Shown: positions 30,509 through 40,676 of the stretch, piece after piece | Layout of the letters: each line of letters opens with the position of its first letter | Position numbering within the stretch: the stretch's first letter is position 1 | NCBI GenBank assembly: GCA_024346835.1 | Contig: AP024866.1 | Coordinates: 2,852,001 to 2,916,000, forward strand | Direction of reading: 5' to 3' | From: Vibrio comitans | Lineage (GTDB): Bacteria > Pseudomonadota > Gammaproteobacteria > Enterobacterales > Vibrionaceae | Length of the DNA: 64,000 nt | The notes under the pieces: generated by a model | Databases searched by the model: none | The model's input: the letters and a program-made list of their open reading frames with translations, nothing else | What the model was told of the DNA's origin: nothing | Made by a program: the position numbers and the translations under genes

Positions 30509-30567
30509 TAATACCTATCACACTAAGTAAGTGATCAGATATAGCTGGTTATTTAGTACGATTGGTA
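30509..30567. repeat. MITE-like dispersed repeat, short copy
   Basis: This 59-bp element begins TAATACCTATCACACTAAG and ends TTAGTACGATTGGTA. Both ends match the ends of the 163-bp element at 20345-20507, which lies in the opposite orientation. It looks like an internal-deletion derivative: the first 40 or so bases and the last 20 or so are kept, and the middle is missing. Confidence 0.72.
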
Positions 30568-30585
30568 AAAGCAAATTTCAGGCAA

Positions 30586-30884
30586 TAAAAAAGCGATAGG
30601 TTGCCCTATCGCTCTCAAAATTCCATTTGTTTTTGACGCTTTCCATGCCAAAATCTTGTTTTTCATCATCCTGATGATTTTTGTTATCCCTAGCAAGCTT
30701 CCATTTGCGCGGCTAATCCTCAGCCTTCCTATTTGGGTTCTCGACCTGAGAAAAACAAACCATCCGTTGTTAACCCGACGTCACCAAAGGCGATACCATT
30801 CCCTAAACTCTTCCTGAGCAAGACTGAAAACAATCAATCATCGTGTCCTTTCGATAGCGACTACTCTACTCCTGATAAAAAAAT
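30586..30884 (-). ncRNA. csrB: CsrB/CsrC-family regulatory RNA (CsrA-sequestering)
   Basis: A leftward transcript of about 300 nt is inferred. It ends in a strong terminator (stem GCGATAGG / CCTATCGC with loop GCAA, then TTTTTT). The body has no coding frame but holds 12 GGA triplets, many as AGGA or GGGA in short hairpin loops (for example ATCATCAGGATGAT), the hallmark of RNAs that soak up CsrA. In E. coli csrC lies between yihA (engB) and yihI; here it lies between the yihI group and engB, supporting orthology. The 5' end is approximate, set from a TATTAA at 30891-30896. Confidence 0.82.
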
Positions 30885-30992
30885 GTGCAATTAATAAACA
30901 GGAGGAACCGATCACACTTTTGAAAAGCTACAAATCTTAGTTAAACTTTTCAATTAGTTACATTGGTGATGTGCAATATAGCGGATAACGAA

Positions 30993-31010
30993 AATGAGAA
31001 ATGTCTCACA
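30993..31010 (-). promoter_or_regulatory. Possible VarA/UvrY (GacA-type) binding site for the csr RNA
   Basis: Read leftward, TGTGAGACATTTCTCATT has inverted arms TGAGA / TCTCA and resembles the UvrY/GacA upstream box of csrB genes (TGTGAGA-N4-TCTTACA). It is about 110-125 bases upstream of the inferred RNA start, a suitable place for an activator site. Confidence 0.55.
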
Positions 31011-31059
31011 AAGAGGCGTGGTAAACAGCTAAGCTGTGACAAAAATGAAAAGCAGCACA

Positions 31060-31096
31060 ATAAAATAAGGCCCAACATCGAATCGATGTTAGGCCT
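31060..31096 (-). terminator. Rho-independent terminator after the cytochrome c4 gene
   Basis: Read leftward, a long hairpin (AGGCCTAACATCG / CGATGTTGGGCCT with one mismatch) is followed by TATTTTATT. It lies some 30 bases after the stop codon. Confidence 0.85.
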
Positions 31097-31128
31097 CAAA
31101 ATCTATTCTTAGGTACTCGGTAAGACGA

Positions 31129-31746
31129 TTAGTGAAGACCACCAACGTACTTAGCTAATACATCCATCTCTTCTTCTGTCAGCTTTCTCGCAACATCATG
31201 CATCATGCCGTTTAGGTCATTGTTACGCTCCATTGAAGCGAATTTCTGTAGTTGCTGTTTGATGTAATCAGCGTGTTGACCAGAGATCTTAGGGAAGCCT
31301 GATAGGCTCGTGCCGTTTCCTCGAGGACCATGACAAGCCACACAAGCCGCAATTCCGCGCTCAGCGTTACCCGCCAGATACAACTCTTTACCCTGCTCTA
31401 CCACGTTCTCAGGTGTGGTATTTTCTGACATCGGTATAGACGCATAGTAAGCCGCTAGGTCAGCCATATCCTCGTCAGTCAAAGGCATAGCCATTGCACT
31501 CATCGCAGCGTCATATCTACCTTGCTTGCCACCACTCGTTGCACCCAACTTAAGGTCTTTAAGTTGCTTCTCAATATAGTTTTCATGTTGGCCTGCCAGT
31601 TTAGGATAAATAGCTACTGGACTATTGCCGTCAGCACCATGACAAGCTGCACAAGTTGCTGATTTTTCTTTACCTGCTTCAATGCTACCTGCCGCCCACA
31701 CAGAGCAGCTAGCGAAAAGAGTTACGATGAGCGCTAATTTCTTCAT
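31129..31746 (-). CDS. Cytochrome c4 (dihaem periplasmic)
   Basis: This 205-residue exported protein has a signal peptide (MKKLALIVTLFASCSVWA) and two tandem cytochrome c domains, each with a CXXCH haem site (CAACH near residue 34, CVACH near 134) and an axial methionine further on (AMSAMAMPL; NDLNGMMHD). Cytochrome c4 passes electrons in the periplasm to terminal oxidases. It is divergent from engB, the usual vibrio and pseudomonad position next to polA/engB. Confidence 0.94.
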   Translation of the reverse strand: MKKLALIVTLFASCSVWAAGSIEAGKEKSATCAACHGADGNSPVAIYPKLAGQHENYIEKQLKDLKLGATSGGKQGRYDAAMSAMAMPLTDEDMADLAAYYASIPMSENTTPENVVEQGKELYLAGNAERGIAACVACHGPRGNGTSLSGFPKISGQHADYIKQQLQKFASMERNNDLNGMMHDVARKLTEEEMDVLAKYVGGLH

Positions 31747-31958
31747 GACATTCCATTATAATAATTGAGCTTCCAATACTAAGGTTTGCTCAGTTTTTAT
31801 CTTCTAGATTGAATAAAAAGTACCTGAAAAGGTGAACAAGCCCTAGGTGCCGCCTTTTGTCGTGCTAGAATAGGCGAACTAATGCCGAACACGGTTATTT
31901 TACACAAATTCACAAAAAAGTAATCAGTCGACTACACAAAGTCGCGATGGAGTTAACA

Positions 31959-32606
31959 GTGAGCGTAAAAATTCATTACCAAAACACGCATTTTATAACC
32001 AGTGCCCCTGATATTCGTCACCTACCTGAAGATGAAGGTATCGAAATCGCATTCGCTGGTCGTTCTAATGCGGGAAAATCTAGTGCGCTCAACCGCCTAA
32101 CCAACCAGCGTGCACTGGCAAAAACCAGTAAGACCCCAGGTCGTACTCAGTTAATCAACTTGTTCAAGGTGGATGAGAACTGCCACATTGTCGATCTTCC
32201 AGGATACGGCTTTGCTCAAGTACCTCTGGAACTGAAGAAGAAGTGGCAAAAAAGTCTTGGCGAATATTTGCAGAGACGTGAATGTCTAAAAGGGCTAGTA
32301 GTGCTAATGGATATTCGCCACCCAATGAAAGACCTCGACCAGCAGATGATCTTCTGGGCTGTAGATTCTGGCATTCCAGTTCAGGTTCTATTAACCAAAG
32401 CAGACAAACTAAAGAGTGGTGCGCGTAAAGCAGCTCTACTTAAGATTCGTAAAGACGCAGAAGGCTTCGGCGGTGATGTGAATGTTGAAGCATTCTCTTC
32501 TTTAAAAGGAATTGGTGTTGATCAGTTGCGTGCTCGCTTAGATACTTGGTTTGCTCCTGCCTTTGAGCAACCTGATGAAGATAGTGATGCTTTAGAGCAA
32601 GAGTAG
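31959..32606 (+). CDS. engB: Ribosome biogenesis GTPase EngB (YihA/YsxC)
   Basis: This GTPase of about 215 residues is needed for late 50S assembly. G1 [12 protein letters not shown]2 region KTPGRT, G3 DLPGYG and G4 TKADK are all present. I chose the GTG at 31959, with GGAG six bases before it: the product then starts [12 protein letters not shown], aligning with E. coli YihA. An upstream in-frame ATG at 31947 overlaps that ribosome-binding site. It is convergent with polA and the Spot 42 gene, as in E. coli. Confidence 0.96.
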   Translation: MSVKIHYQNTHFITSAPDIRHLPEDEGIEIAFAGRSNAGKSSALNRLTNQRALAKTSKTPGRTQLINLFKVDENCHIVDLPGYGFAQVPLELKKKWQKSLGEYLQRRECLKGLVVLMDIRHPMKDLDQQMIFWAVDSGIPVQVLLTKADKLKSGARKAALLKIRKDAEGFGGDVNVEAFSSLKGIGVDQLRARLDTWFAPAFEQPDEDSDALEQE

Positions 32607-32630
32607 CCCTGCTCTACAAGAATTGTTAAC

Positions 32631-32661
32631 AAAACGCGGCCTGAGGTCGCGTTTTTTGTTT
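32631..32661. terminator. Terminator after engB (works on both strands)
   Basis: The hairpin ACGCGGC-CTGA-GGTCGCGT is followed by TTTTTTGTTT on the + strand. The reverse also ends in TTTTGTT, so it could end a leftward transcript from the Spot 42 side. Confidence 0.88.
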
Positions 32662-32871
32662 GTAAGTTACATATCAGATAGCAACAAACCCTTTCCACAG
32701 TATTTTCTGATAAAGCCTAAATAGTTTAACTCTATCAGCCAATTATGCTCTGAGTGTGTATTAGGCGTATTGAAAGTTTAGCTATGCTTTTTAACGCATA
32801 TAGAAAGGATATTTCTAGTTGAATGGAGGTTTAAGCTATTGCTAAACAAGGGGAAAACTTTTCTTTGTGGC
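32662..32871. other. Spacer between engB terminator and Spot 42
   Basis: These 210 AT-rich bases contain no protein frame worth calling. A leftward transcript starting here would end at the hairpin of 32631-32661. See findings for a possible second small RNA. Confidence 0.4.
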
Positions 32872-32981
32872 AATAAAAAACGCTTCAGTCAAAAAGTAAC
32901 TGAAGCGTATGAATTTAAACAAATTCTAATAACGTGAAACAAAAGGTCTGAAAGATGGAACATCTTACCTCTGTACCCTAC
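32872..32981 (-). ncRNA. spf: Spot 42 RNA
   Basis: This leftward RNA of about 110 nt starts GTAGGGTACAGAGGTAAGATG, nearly identical to the 5' end of E. coli Spot 42, then has the TTTCAGACCTTTT segment. It ends in a terminator hairpin (CGCTTCAGT / ACTGAAGCG, then TTTTTTATT). Spot 42 base-pairs with target mRNAs with Hfq in carbon catabolite control. It lies downstream of polA and convergent with engB, exactly as in E. coli. Confidence 0.96.
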
Positions 32982-32988
32982 GCAGATA

Positions 32989-33017
32989 AATTTACCCGAT
33001 CTGTGACCAAATGCAAA
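32989..33017 (-). promoter_or_regulatory. Spot 42 promoter with possible CRP site
   Basis: A -10 like TAAATT is placed seven bases before the RNA start. TGTGACCAAATGCAAA (33002-33017) resembles half of a CRP site and is centred about 28 bases upstream of the start, overlapping the -35 zone. That fits the known repression of spf by cAMP-CRP. Confidence 0.55.
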
Positions 33018-33097
33018 CACTTTTTGTAGTTTTTTTTCACAAAAAGCCTTTAACTAAAGATCATCAGTAGAATTTAGCCTCTGTACAAAACTCACGC

Positions 33098-33126
33098 AAA
33101 AAAAAAGCTGACTTCGTGAGTCAGCT
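33098..33126 (-). terminator. Rho-independent terminator of polA
   Basis: Read leftward, the stem AGCTGAC / GTCAGCT is followed by nine T residues, about 35 bases after the polA stop codon. Confidence 0.92.
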
Positions 33127-33160
33127 CTCGTAAATGTTCTATTTTGGTGCAAATAGTGTG

Positions 33161-35977
33161 TTAGTGCGCTTGATCCCAGTTATCACCATGACCAGCATCC
33201 GCCACCAAAGGCACATCCAATTCTGCTGCTGCTTCCATCAGATCCTGTATGTTTCTTTCAATTTCTTGAAGCGCATCCTCACGAACCTCAAAGACCAATT
33301 CATCGTGTACTTGCATCAACATACGAACCTTAGGCTCACCCTGTTGTTGCTCAATCCACTCATCAACAAGCAACATCGCCTTTTTGATAATATCGGCTGC
33401 TGTGCCCTGCATTGGTGCGTTGATTGCAGCGCGTTCTGCGGCCTTACGACGCATGCCATTTCGTGAGTTAATTTCAGGCAGATGTAAACGACGACCATAC
33501 AAGGTTTCAACATAGCCCTGCTCAGTTGCCTGACTGCGAGTTTCTTCCATGTACTGCATCACACCAGGATAGCGTTCAAAATAGGTATCCATATAGTGCT
33601 GCGCTTCACCACGAGGGATTCCAAGCTGCTTGGCTAGGCCGAAGGCACTCATACCATAAATAAGTCCAAAGTTGACTGCCTTAGCGCGGCGACGCTGCTC
33701 ACTAGACACATCATTAATATCCACACCAATAATTTCAGCCGCTGTTGCAGCATGGATATCTTTACCCGTTCTAAACGCCTCTAATAGAGCCTTATCCCCT
33801 GACAGATGCGCCATGATACGCAGCTCGATTTGAGAGTAATCCACGGCAAGGATCTTCCAGCCATGTGGTGCAACAAATGCCTGACGAATTCTGCGTCCCT
33901 CTTCATTTCTGATAGGGATATTCTGCAGGTTAGGATCGGTAGACGATAAACGCCCCGTAGCCGTAACGCCTTGATGGTAAGAAGTATGCACGCGCCCCGT
34001 TGTAGGGTTGATCATCTTAGGTAACTTATCTGTGTAAGTTGATTTCAGCTTTGCCAGGCCGCGATGCTCAAGGATCAGCTTAGGTAGCGGATAATCTAAA
34101 GCTAGCTCCTGAAGCACTTCCTCATTGGTGGATGGTGCGCCCGATGGCGTTTTCTTAACAACCGGTAGACCCATCTCTTCAAATAAAATGGCTTGTAATT
34201 GCTTCGGAGAGCTCAAGTTGAACTCTTTGCCCGCCAATTCATACGCTTTTGCTTGCAGCTCATCCAGTCTCTGAGCAATCTCTTGCGACTGCGTACCAAG
34301 CAGCATGTCATCAACTAATACGCCACGACGCTCAATACGCGACAGCACAGGTACTAACGGCATCTCGATGTCTTGGTATACCGAATTAAGCTTTTCGTCT
34401 GCCTCAAGAAGGGCATTCAGGTGATTATGCAAACGTAGGGTAACGTCCGCATCCTCAGCGGCATATGGCGATGCCTCTTCTAAGTCAATCTGGTTAAAGG
34501 TAAGCTGCTTTTTGCCTTTACCGGCAATTTGCTCGAATGAGATACACGGATGTTGTAAGAATCGTAGAGCCAAACTGTCCATATCATGCTTACCACCCAC
34601 GCTGTTATACACGTAGGACGCTAGCATGGTATCAAAGGCAATACCCTGCATTTCAATATCGTAGCGAGCGAGTACTGATGCATCGTATTTAAGGTTCTGT
34701 CCCACCTTAGCTTGAGTCGAATCTTCTAGTATCGGTTTAAGCTGTTGTAAAACCCAATCACGATCCAACTGCTTTGGCGCATCTAGATAATCGTGCGCAA
34801 CTGGAACATATGCAGCTTCACCCTCTGCCGTCGCAAATGACAAACCCACTAAATTGGCAACCATGTAATCTAGGCTGTCAGTTTCTGTATCAAAGGCAAA
34901 CACCTCAGATTTCTTCAGCTTTTCTAGCCAAAGGTTAAAACTGTCTTCTTCCAGTATGGTTTCATACTGGCTACGATCGACGGTAATCGCTTTTGACGGC
35001 GCTTCAGCTATTGATGCGGCTTTACCCGCACCGCTACCCGAACGACTGCTAATAGCACGACCAGATTTCTCATCCGCTTCTACAACGCCGGTACCGCCTT
35101 CTAGCAATTCGTTTAGCCAAGACTTAAATGCCATCTGACCATAGAGAGAAATCAGCTGATCTTTATCCGGCGTTGCCTTCACAAGATCATCTAAAGTCAC
35201 ATCCAGTTCTACATCTAGCTTAATGGTAGCCAGTTGGTAAGACAGGTAAGCTGACTCTTTATGCTCTACGAGCTTTTTCGCCATGGTTTTAGAACCACGG
35301 AATCCTAGAGGAGCAATATCATCAAGCCTGTTATACAGGTCATCGAGTCCGCCAATGCCCTGCAGTAGAGCCGTTGCGGTTTTATCACCTACACCAGGAA
35401 CACCTGGGATGTTATCTACCTTATCGCCCATCAGCGCAAGGTAGTCGATAATCAATTCTGGCGGAATCCCAAACTTCTCAATCACTCCCTCTCTATCAGA
35501 GATAACGTTAGTCATGGTGTTGATTAGAGTGACATTCTCATCCACTAGCTGAGCCATATCTTTATCACCAGTACTGATCAGAACTGGCATCCCTTTCTTA
35601 GAGGCTGCAGCAGACAAAGTACCGATAACATCGTCGGCCTCAACACCTGAGATAGAAATAAGAGGCAGGCCCATCGCCTTGATCATATTGTGCAATGGTT
35701 CAATTTGGCATCTAAGGTCATCGGGCATAGGTGGACGATTCGCCTTATACTCGGGATACATGTCATCTCTGAATGTCTTCCCTTTGGCATCAAAAATCAC
35801 AGCAATGCGCTCACTAGAAAATTGGCGCATCATGCTTCTTAGCATGTTCATCACACCATAAACGGCATTGGTCGGGTGCTCACCGTTGCTCATGGTGCCA
35901 GGGTAAGCGTGAAATGCTCGATAAAGGTATGAGGAACCGTCAATTAAAATCAGCGGATTTTCAGGGATCGTTGCCAT
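33161..35977 (-). CDS. polA: DNA polymerase I
   Basis: This 938-residue three-domain repair and Okazaki-fragment polymerase has a 5' nuclease domain (about 1-300; [24 protein letters not shown]). The 3'-5' exonuclease domain (about 340-530) has the catalytic motif FDTETDSLD, so proofreading appears intact. The polymerase domain has motif [10 protein letters not shown], motif [14 protein letters not shown] and motif [11 protein letters not shown]. It is about ten residues longer than the E. coli enzyme (928). It stands alone, followed by its terminator and then the Spot 42 gene. Confidence 0.98.
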   Translation of the reverse strand: MATIPENPLILIDGSSYLYRAFHAYPGTMSNGEHPTNAVYGVMNMLRSMMRQFSSERIAVIFDAKGKTFRDDMYPEYKANRPPMPDDLRCQIEPLHNMIKAMGLPLISISGVEADDVIGTLSAAASKKGMPVLISTGDKDMAQLVDENVTLINTMTNVISDREGVIEKFGIPPELIIDYLALMGDKVDNIPGVPGVGDKTATALLQGIGGLDDLYNRLDDIAPLGFRGSKTMAKKLVEHKESAYLSYQLATIKLDVELDVTLDDLVKATPDKDQLISLYGQMAFKSWLNELLEGGTGVVEADEKSGRAISSRSGSGAGKAASIAEAPSKAITVDRSQYETILEEDSFNLWLEKLKKSEVFAFDTETDSLDYMVANLVGLSFATAEGEAAYVPVAHDYLDAPKQLDRDWVLQQLKPILEDSTQAKVGQNLKYDASVLARYDIEMQGIAFDTMLASYVYNSVGGKHDMDSLALRFLQHPCISFEQIAGKGKKQLTFNQIDLEEASPYAAEDADVTLRLHNHLNALLEADEKLNSVYQDIEMPLVPVLSRIERRGVLVDDMLLGTQSQEIAQRLDELQAKAYELAGKEFNLSSPKQLQAILFEEMGLPVVKKTPSGAPSTNEEVLQELALDYPLPKLILEHRGLAKLKSTYTDKLPKMINPTTGRVHTSYHQGVTATGRLSSTDPNLQNIPIRNEEGRRIRQAFVAPHGWKILAVDYSQIELRIMAHLSGDKALLEAFRTGKDIHAATAAEIIGVDINDVSSEQRRRAKAVNFGLIYGMSAFGLAKQLGIPRGEAQHYMDTYFERYPGVMQYMEETRSQATEQGYVETLYGRRLHLPEINSRNGMRRKAAERAAINAPMQGTAADIIKKAMLLVDEWIEQQQGEPKVRMLMQVHDELVFEVREDALQEIERNIQDLMEAAAELDVPLVADAGHGDNWDQAH

Positions 35978-36311
35978 GTATAGGTGTCCAACTTAAGTAG
36001 AAGGGGATAACTTAGGTATAGGATGCCACGAGTCTCTCTGCTTATCTAGGTAACCGTTATTTACACCCACAAAAATAATCCCTTATGCCGACCTTGCCTG
36101 TGGATAAGTTTGTGTGCAAATAATTTACCTGATGAAAAAGCCTGTAGATAAAATCAAAAAATACAGATTAAAAACCTTTAAATACAATAACTTAATATAG
36201 ATCAATCGATCTAGAATAAGATCTTGGCGTGATCGTTGTATGTGGAAAAAAATTTTGACTGATAAAGATAGAAGGCATTTGTTGCGCAACAAACACCTTT
36301 CATAGAGTCGA
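35978..36311 (-). other. Upstream region of polA
   Basis: These 334 AT-rich bases precede polA on the minus strand. I see a short palindrome (TTTGTTGCGCAACAAA) near 36270-36296, probably part of a weak terminator for the GNAT gene, and no gene. Confidence 0.5.
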
Positions 36312-36758
36312 CTAACTTTCAGTCAACATAGACTTGCGGAAGTGTAGTCTATTTTCTTGAGGGTTTGGATATGGCTCGCACTTTTCGATCCAATAACCAT
36401 TTCTCAACAGTAGTCGAAGCATAGAAGAAAATTGATTTCTCGACTTAACCGTTAGCCAAGAATACCCCTCTTTAACTACCCAATGCTCTTGCTCAACCAG
36501 CAGACTCTGAGCGACACCTTTACCTCTTGCCTGCGAGTTAACACCGCCAAGCCAACTGTAGAAGGTATCACTGTCTTGCTCATAGCCAATCTTAAAGCCG
36601 AGTAAAGCACCATCTTCTTCAGCAACAAGAATAAGCTGCTTTTTATTCTCAAGACGCTTGGCCAGTGATTCCACATTCTCTGGTTTGGCAAATTCTTCAA
36701 TACTGCTCATTACCTGTAAGGCTTCTTGCAAAGAGCCTTCGCGAACCACAATCGACAT
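36312..36758 (-). CDS. GNAT family N-acetyltransferase
   Basis: This 148-residue single-domain acetyltransferase has the acetyl-CoA pyrophosphate loop SQARGKGVAQSLL near residue 77 and the following helix, with a beta-bulge region (SWLTVKSRNQFSSMLRLLLRNGY) typical of the fold. The substrate is unknown. It lies downstream of hemB with a terminator between, so it probably has its own promoter. Confidence 0.85.
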   Translation of the reverse strand: MSIVVREGSLQEALQVMSSIEEFAKPENVESLAKRLENKKQLILVAEEDGALLGFKIGYEQDSDTFYSWLGGVNSQARGKGVAQSLLVEQEHWVVKEGYSWLTVKSRNQFSSMLRLLLRNGYWIEKCEPYPNPQENRLHFRKSMLTES

Positions 36759-36785
36759 TTGTCACCCTTTATTGGATACGAATAA

Positions 36786-36813
36786 ATACAAAAGCCCTCA
36801 TGACGAGGGCCTT
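36786..36813 (-). terminator. Rho-independent terminator of hemB
   Basis: Read leftward, the stem GGCCCTCG-TCA-TGAGGGCTTTT sits 27 bases after the hemB stop codon. Confidence 0.88.
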
Positions 36814-36836
36814 AACTTTCAGAAACTTATGTGTAG

Positions 36837-37868
<1,032 letters not shown>

Positions 37869-37983
37869 CTAATACTGAGGTAAATCATACCACTTACCAT
37901 GATATTTACGTGCTCTGCGTATAAAAAATGAGAAGCACTTTTATCACGAATCAACATCAAACCAATCCGGCTTGCTCTATTTG

Positions 37984-38021
37984 ATAGGTTTTGCCTACTA
38001 AATCAATAGAAACAATTGAAT
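37984..38021 (+). promoter_or_regulatory. OxyR-like binding site upstream of ahpC
   Basis: The region starting ATAGGTTTTGCCTAC, with ATAG repeated 22 bases downstream, fits the OxyR pattern of ATAG/CTAT quarter-sites at ten-base intervals. The same element precedes ahpF (38764) and a weaker version precedes the patatin gene (40580). Confidence 0.75.
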
Positions 38022-38104
38022 TTATCAATTTAAAAATTGGAGGCAATATAACTCCATCAGCGCAACGGAGCGCTAACAAACAATCAATTAGAGAGAAGCC
38101 AATT

Positions 38105-38662
38105 ATGATCAATACGGAAATTAAACCATTCACAGCCACAGCATTCAAAAATGGCGATTTTGTTGAAGTAACTGAACAAGACGTTAAAGGCAAGTGGGCA
38201 GTATTCTTCTTCTACCCAGCGGACTTCACTTTCGTATGTCCTACTGAACTTGGCGACCTAGCTGACCACTACGAAGAACTGCAAAGCCGTGGCGTAGAAG
38301 TTTACTCTGTATCAACTGATACTCACTTCACTCACAAAGCATGGCACGACAGCTCTGAGACAATCGGTAAGATTAACTACTACATGCTAGGCGACCAAAC
38401 TGGCAACATCACAAACAACTTTGGTGTAATGCGTGAAGGTCAAGGTCTTGCAGACCGTGCTACTTTCCTAGTTGACCCAGAAGGCGTTATCCAAGCAATG
38501 GAAATCACTGCTGAAGGTATCGGCCGCGATGCAGAAGACCTGCTACGCAAAGTAAAAGCTGCACAATATGTTGCTGCTAACCCAGGTGAAGTTTGCCCAG
38601 CTAAATGGAAAGAAGGTGAAGAAACTCTAGCACCATCTCTAGACCTAGTAGGCAAAATCTAA
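38105..38662 (+). CDS. ahpC: Alkyl hydroperoxide reductase subunit C (peroxiredoxin)
   Basis: This 185-residue typical 2-Cys peroxiredoxin reduces H2O2, organic peroxides and peroxynitrite. The peroxidatic cysteine is in DFTFVCPTE, near residue 46, and the resolving cysteine is in GEVCPAKW near the C-terminus. It is reduced by AhpF, encoded next. I chose the ATG at 38105 (MINTEIKPF); the long frame upstream to 37991 runs through the promoter. A strong terminator separates it from ahpF. Confidence 0.97.
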   Translation: MINTEIKPFTATAFKNGDFVEVTEQDVKGKWAVFFFYPADFTFVCPTELGDLADHYEELQSRGVEVYSVSTDTHFTHKAWHDSSETIGKINYYMLGDQTGNITNNFGVMREGQGLADRATFLVDPEGVIQAMEITAEGIGRDAEDLLRKVKAAQYVAANPGEVCPAKWKEGEETLAPSLDLVGKI

Positions 38663-38722
38663 AGAAGTCCATGGGTACACCTTGCCCTTGCTCCTAAGGG
38701 GCTTGGTGTACCACCCTAATCT

Positions 38723-38752
38723 AAAACCACCTCCAAATGAGGTGGTTTTTTT
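38723..38752 (+). terminator. Rho-independent terminator after ahpC
   Basis: AAAACCACCTC-CAAAT-GAGGTGGTTTTTTT forms a strong hairpin with a T-run. Just upstream a second hairpin (GGTACACC ... GGTGTACC, 38674-38712) may protect the ahpC mRNA end. Confidence 0.92.
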
Positions 38753-38763
38753 ATGCCTTGTTA

Positions 38764-38801
38764 ATAGCTTTTGCCTACCAATTTAATAGAAACATTCGAT
38801 T
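38764..38801 (+). promoter_or_regulatory. OxyR-like binding site upstream of ahpF
   Basis: The stretch beginning ATAGCTTTTGCCTACC matches the ahpC element at most positions, including the second ATAGAAAC block. The leader that follows (GCAATATAAC ... CAGCGCAA) is also shared with ahpC. Confidence 0.75.
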
Positions 38802-38893
38802 TTACCTATCGTTAGAATAACGGCAATATAACCTCAACAGCGCAAGAAAGCGCATCACAAAGAATCTGAGAATAATAAATAATAGGGCCGACC

Positions 38894-40486
38894 ATGCTAG
38901 ATCAAGCAATGAAGCAACAACTAAAAGCATACCTTGAAAACCTAAAAACAAATGTTCAGCTGGTGCTAAGTTTAGATAGCAGTGAAACCGCTAATAAACT
39001 GCAAGCGCTAGCCAATGATATTGCATCGTTGACCAACAAGATTGACGTGGTTCGCGATGACAACGCGAGTAGCCGCAAACCCATCATGCAAGTTGTGAAT
39101 CCTGAGAAACAAACCGCTATTGGATTTGCTGGACTACCTATGGGACATGAGTTTACATCCCTTGTTCTAGCTCTTTTGCACAGTGGTGGTCACCCTATTA
39201 AGCTTGAAGCTGAAACTATCCAGCAAATAAAAGAGCTAAGCCATCCACTTGAGGTTGAGATCTTTATTTCTCTGTCATGCCAGAACTGCCCAGAAGTGGT
39301 TCAAGCATTCAACATGATGTCAGCTATCAATCCACTAATTAAAACCACTATGATTGACGGTGCGGCTTTCCAGGATGAAGTAAAATCTCGCGATATCATG
39401 GCGGTACCGAGTGTCTTTGTGAACGGTGAACTGTTTGGCCAAGGTCGTATGTCTTTAGCTGAAATCCTAAATAAAGTCGACTCTGGCGCTGCAGAAAAGA
39501 AAGCGGCAAACCTTAGCCAGCAAGCGCCATTTGACGTACTGGTTGTAGGTGGTGGTCCTGCGGGTTCTTCTGCGGCTATCTATGCTGCACGCAAAGGCAT
39601 TCGCACTGGCGTGGTTGCTGATCGCTTTGGCGGACAAGTCATGGATACCATGGCAATTGAAAACTTCATTTCAGTAAAAGCAACCACAGGTCCAAAACTG
39701 GTTGCGAGCCTTGAAGAACACGTAAAAGAATATGGCGTTGAAGTTATGACGGAACAACGCGCTGCAAACATCATAGATGCTGAAAATACCGATGATGGCT
39801 ACATCCACGTTGAACTAGAAAGTGGTGCGGTATTGCGTTCTCGAACTGTGATCACCAGTACAGGTGCGCGCTGGCGTGAGATGAATGTTCCTGGTGAACA
39901 AGAATATCGTAACAAGGGTGTCGCATACTGCCCACACTGTGATGGCCCATTATTTAAAGGCAAGAAAACTGCTGTGATTGGAGGGGGGAACTCAGGTATT
40001 GAAGCGGCAATCGACCTATCGGGTATTGTTGAACACGTTACGGTTATCGAGTTTGCAGATACATTGCGTGCGGACCAAGTCTTAATCGACAAAGCTAACG
40101 CTACGCCAAACATTGAAATCATCAAAATGGCTCAAACAACTCAAGTACTGGGTGACGGTAACCGTGTTACAGGTCTGGAATACAAAGATCGTAATACCGG
40201 TGAGTTAAAACAAATTGAACTGGCAGGTATCTTTGTTCAAATAGGTCTAATGCCGAACAGTGAGTGGTTAAAAGAGACTCAAGTAGAACTCTCTCCTCGC
40301 GGCGAAATCGTTGTCGATGCACATGGTGCAACGACTATGAAAGGGGTATTTGCTGCAGGTGACGTTACTACAGTGCCATATAAGCAAATCATTATTGCTA
40401 TGGGTGAAGGAGCAAAAGCGAGCTTAGGTGCTTTTGATCATCTAATTCGCAATCCAGCTCCTACTATGGCAACCGAGAAAGCGTAA
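38894..40486 (+). CDS. ahpF: Alkyl hydroperoxide reductase subunit F
   Basis: This 530-residue flavoprotein passes electrons from NADH to AhpC. An N-terminal double-thioredoxin-fold domain (about 1-200) has redox pair CQNC. The FAD-binding [17 protein letters not shown] is near residue 222, followed by an NADH domain with [11 protein letters not shown] and the thioredoxin-reductase-like disulfide CPHCDG. A C-terminal GVFAAGDVT motif is present. It has its own OxyR-like site and terminator, so it can be transcribed separately from ahpC. Confidence 0.97.
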   Translation: MLDQAMKQQLKAYLENLKTNVQLVLSLDSSETANKLQALANDIASLTNKIDVVRDDNASSRKPIMQVVNPEKQTAIGFAGLPMGHEFTSLVLALLHSGGHPIKLEAETIQQIKELSHPLEVEIFISLSCQNCPEVVQAFNMMSAINPLIKTTMIDGAAFQDEVKSRDIMAVPSVFVNGELFGQGRMSLAEILNKVDSGAAEKKAANLSQQAPFDVLVVGGGPAGSSAAIYAARKGIRTGVVADRFGGQVMDTMAIENFISVKATTGPKLVASLEEHVKEYGVEVMTEQRAANIIDAENTDDGYIHVELESGAVLRSRTVITSTGARWREMNVPGEQEYRNKGVAYCPHCDGPLFKGKKTAVIGGGNSGIEAAIDLSGIVEHVTVIEFADTLRADQVLIDKANATPNIEIIKMAQTTQVLGDGNRVTGLEYKDRNTGELKQIELAGIFVQIGLMPNSEWLKETQVELSPRGEIVVDAHGATTMKGVFAAGDVTTVPYKQIIIAMGEGAKASLGAFDHLIRNPAPTMATEKA

Positions 40487-40526
40487 TTTATCTACCACGC
40501 TCCTCTGAGCTAGTTTGTCGATAATC

Positions 40527-40563
40527 AAAACCCCACTTTGCCTATGCTAAGTGGGGTTTTTCA
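40527..40563 (+). terminator. Rho-independent terminator after ahpF
   Basis: The hairpin AAAACCCCACTT ... AAGTGGGGTTTTT lies about 40 bases after the ahpF stop codon. Confidence 0.9.
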
Positions 40564-40579
40564 TTCCATCAGCACGTTA

Positions 40580-40617
40580 TTCGGTTTTATCTATCAAATT
40601 AATAAAGACGATTGATT
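40580..40617 (+). promoter_or_regulatory. OxyR-like element upstream of the patatin gene
   Basis: The stretch TTCGGTTTTATCTATCAAAT aligns without gaps to the ahpC and ahpF elements (the GGTTTT, CTA and ATTAATA-AAGAC positions correspond). The first ATAG quarter-site is degenerate. It starts 97 bases before the gene. Confidence 0.55.
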
Positions 40618-40676
40618 TTAAATCAATGTAAGCCCTCGTTAAGATCCGTCTAGATAAACATAAATGAGTAAAAACA

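Larger units (their letters stand above)
30384..31128. other. Noncoding region with repeat, sRNA and terminators
   Basis: These 745 bases without a credible protein gene contain, in order, an AT-rich upstream region of the methyltransferase, a short MITE-like repeat (30509-30567), a CsrB/CsrC-type RNA on the minus strand (30586 to about 30884), its presumed activator site (30993-31010), and the cytochrome c4 terminator (31060-31096). Confidence 0.8.
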
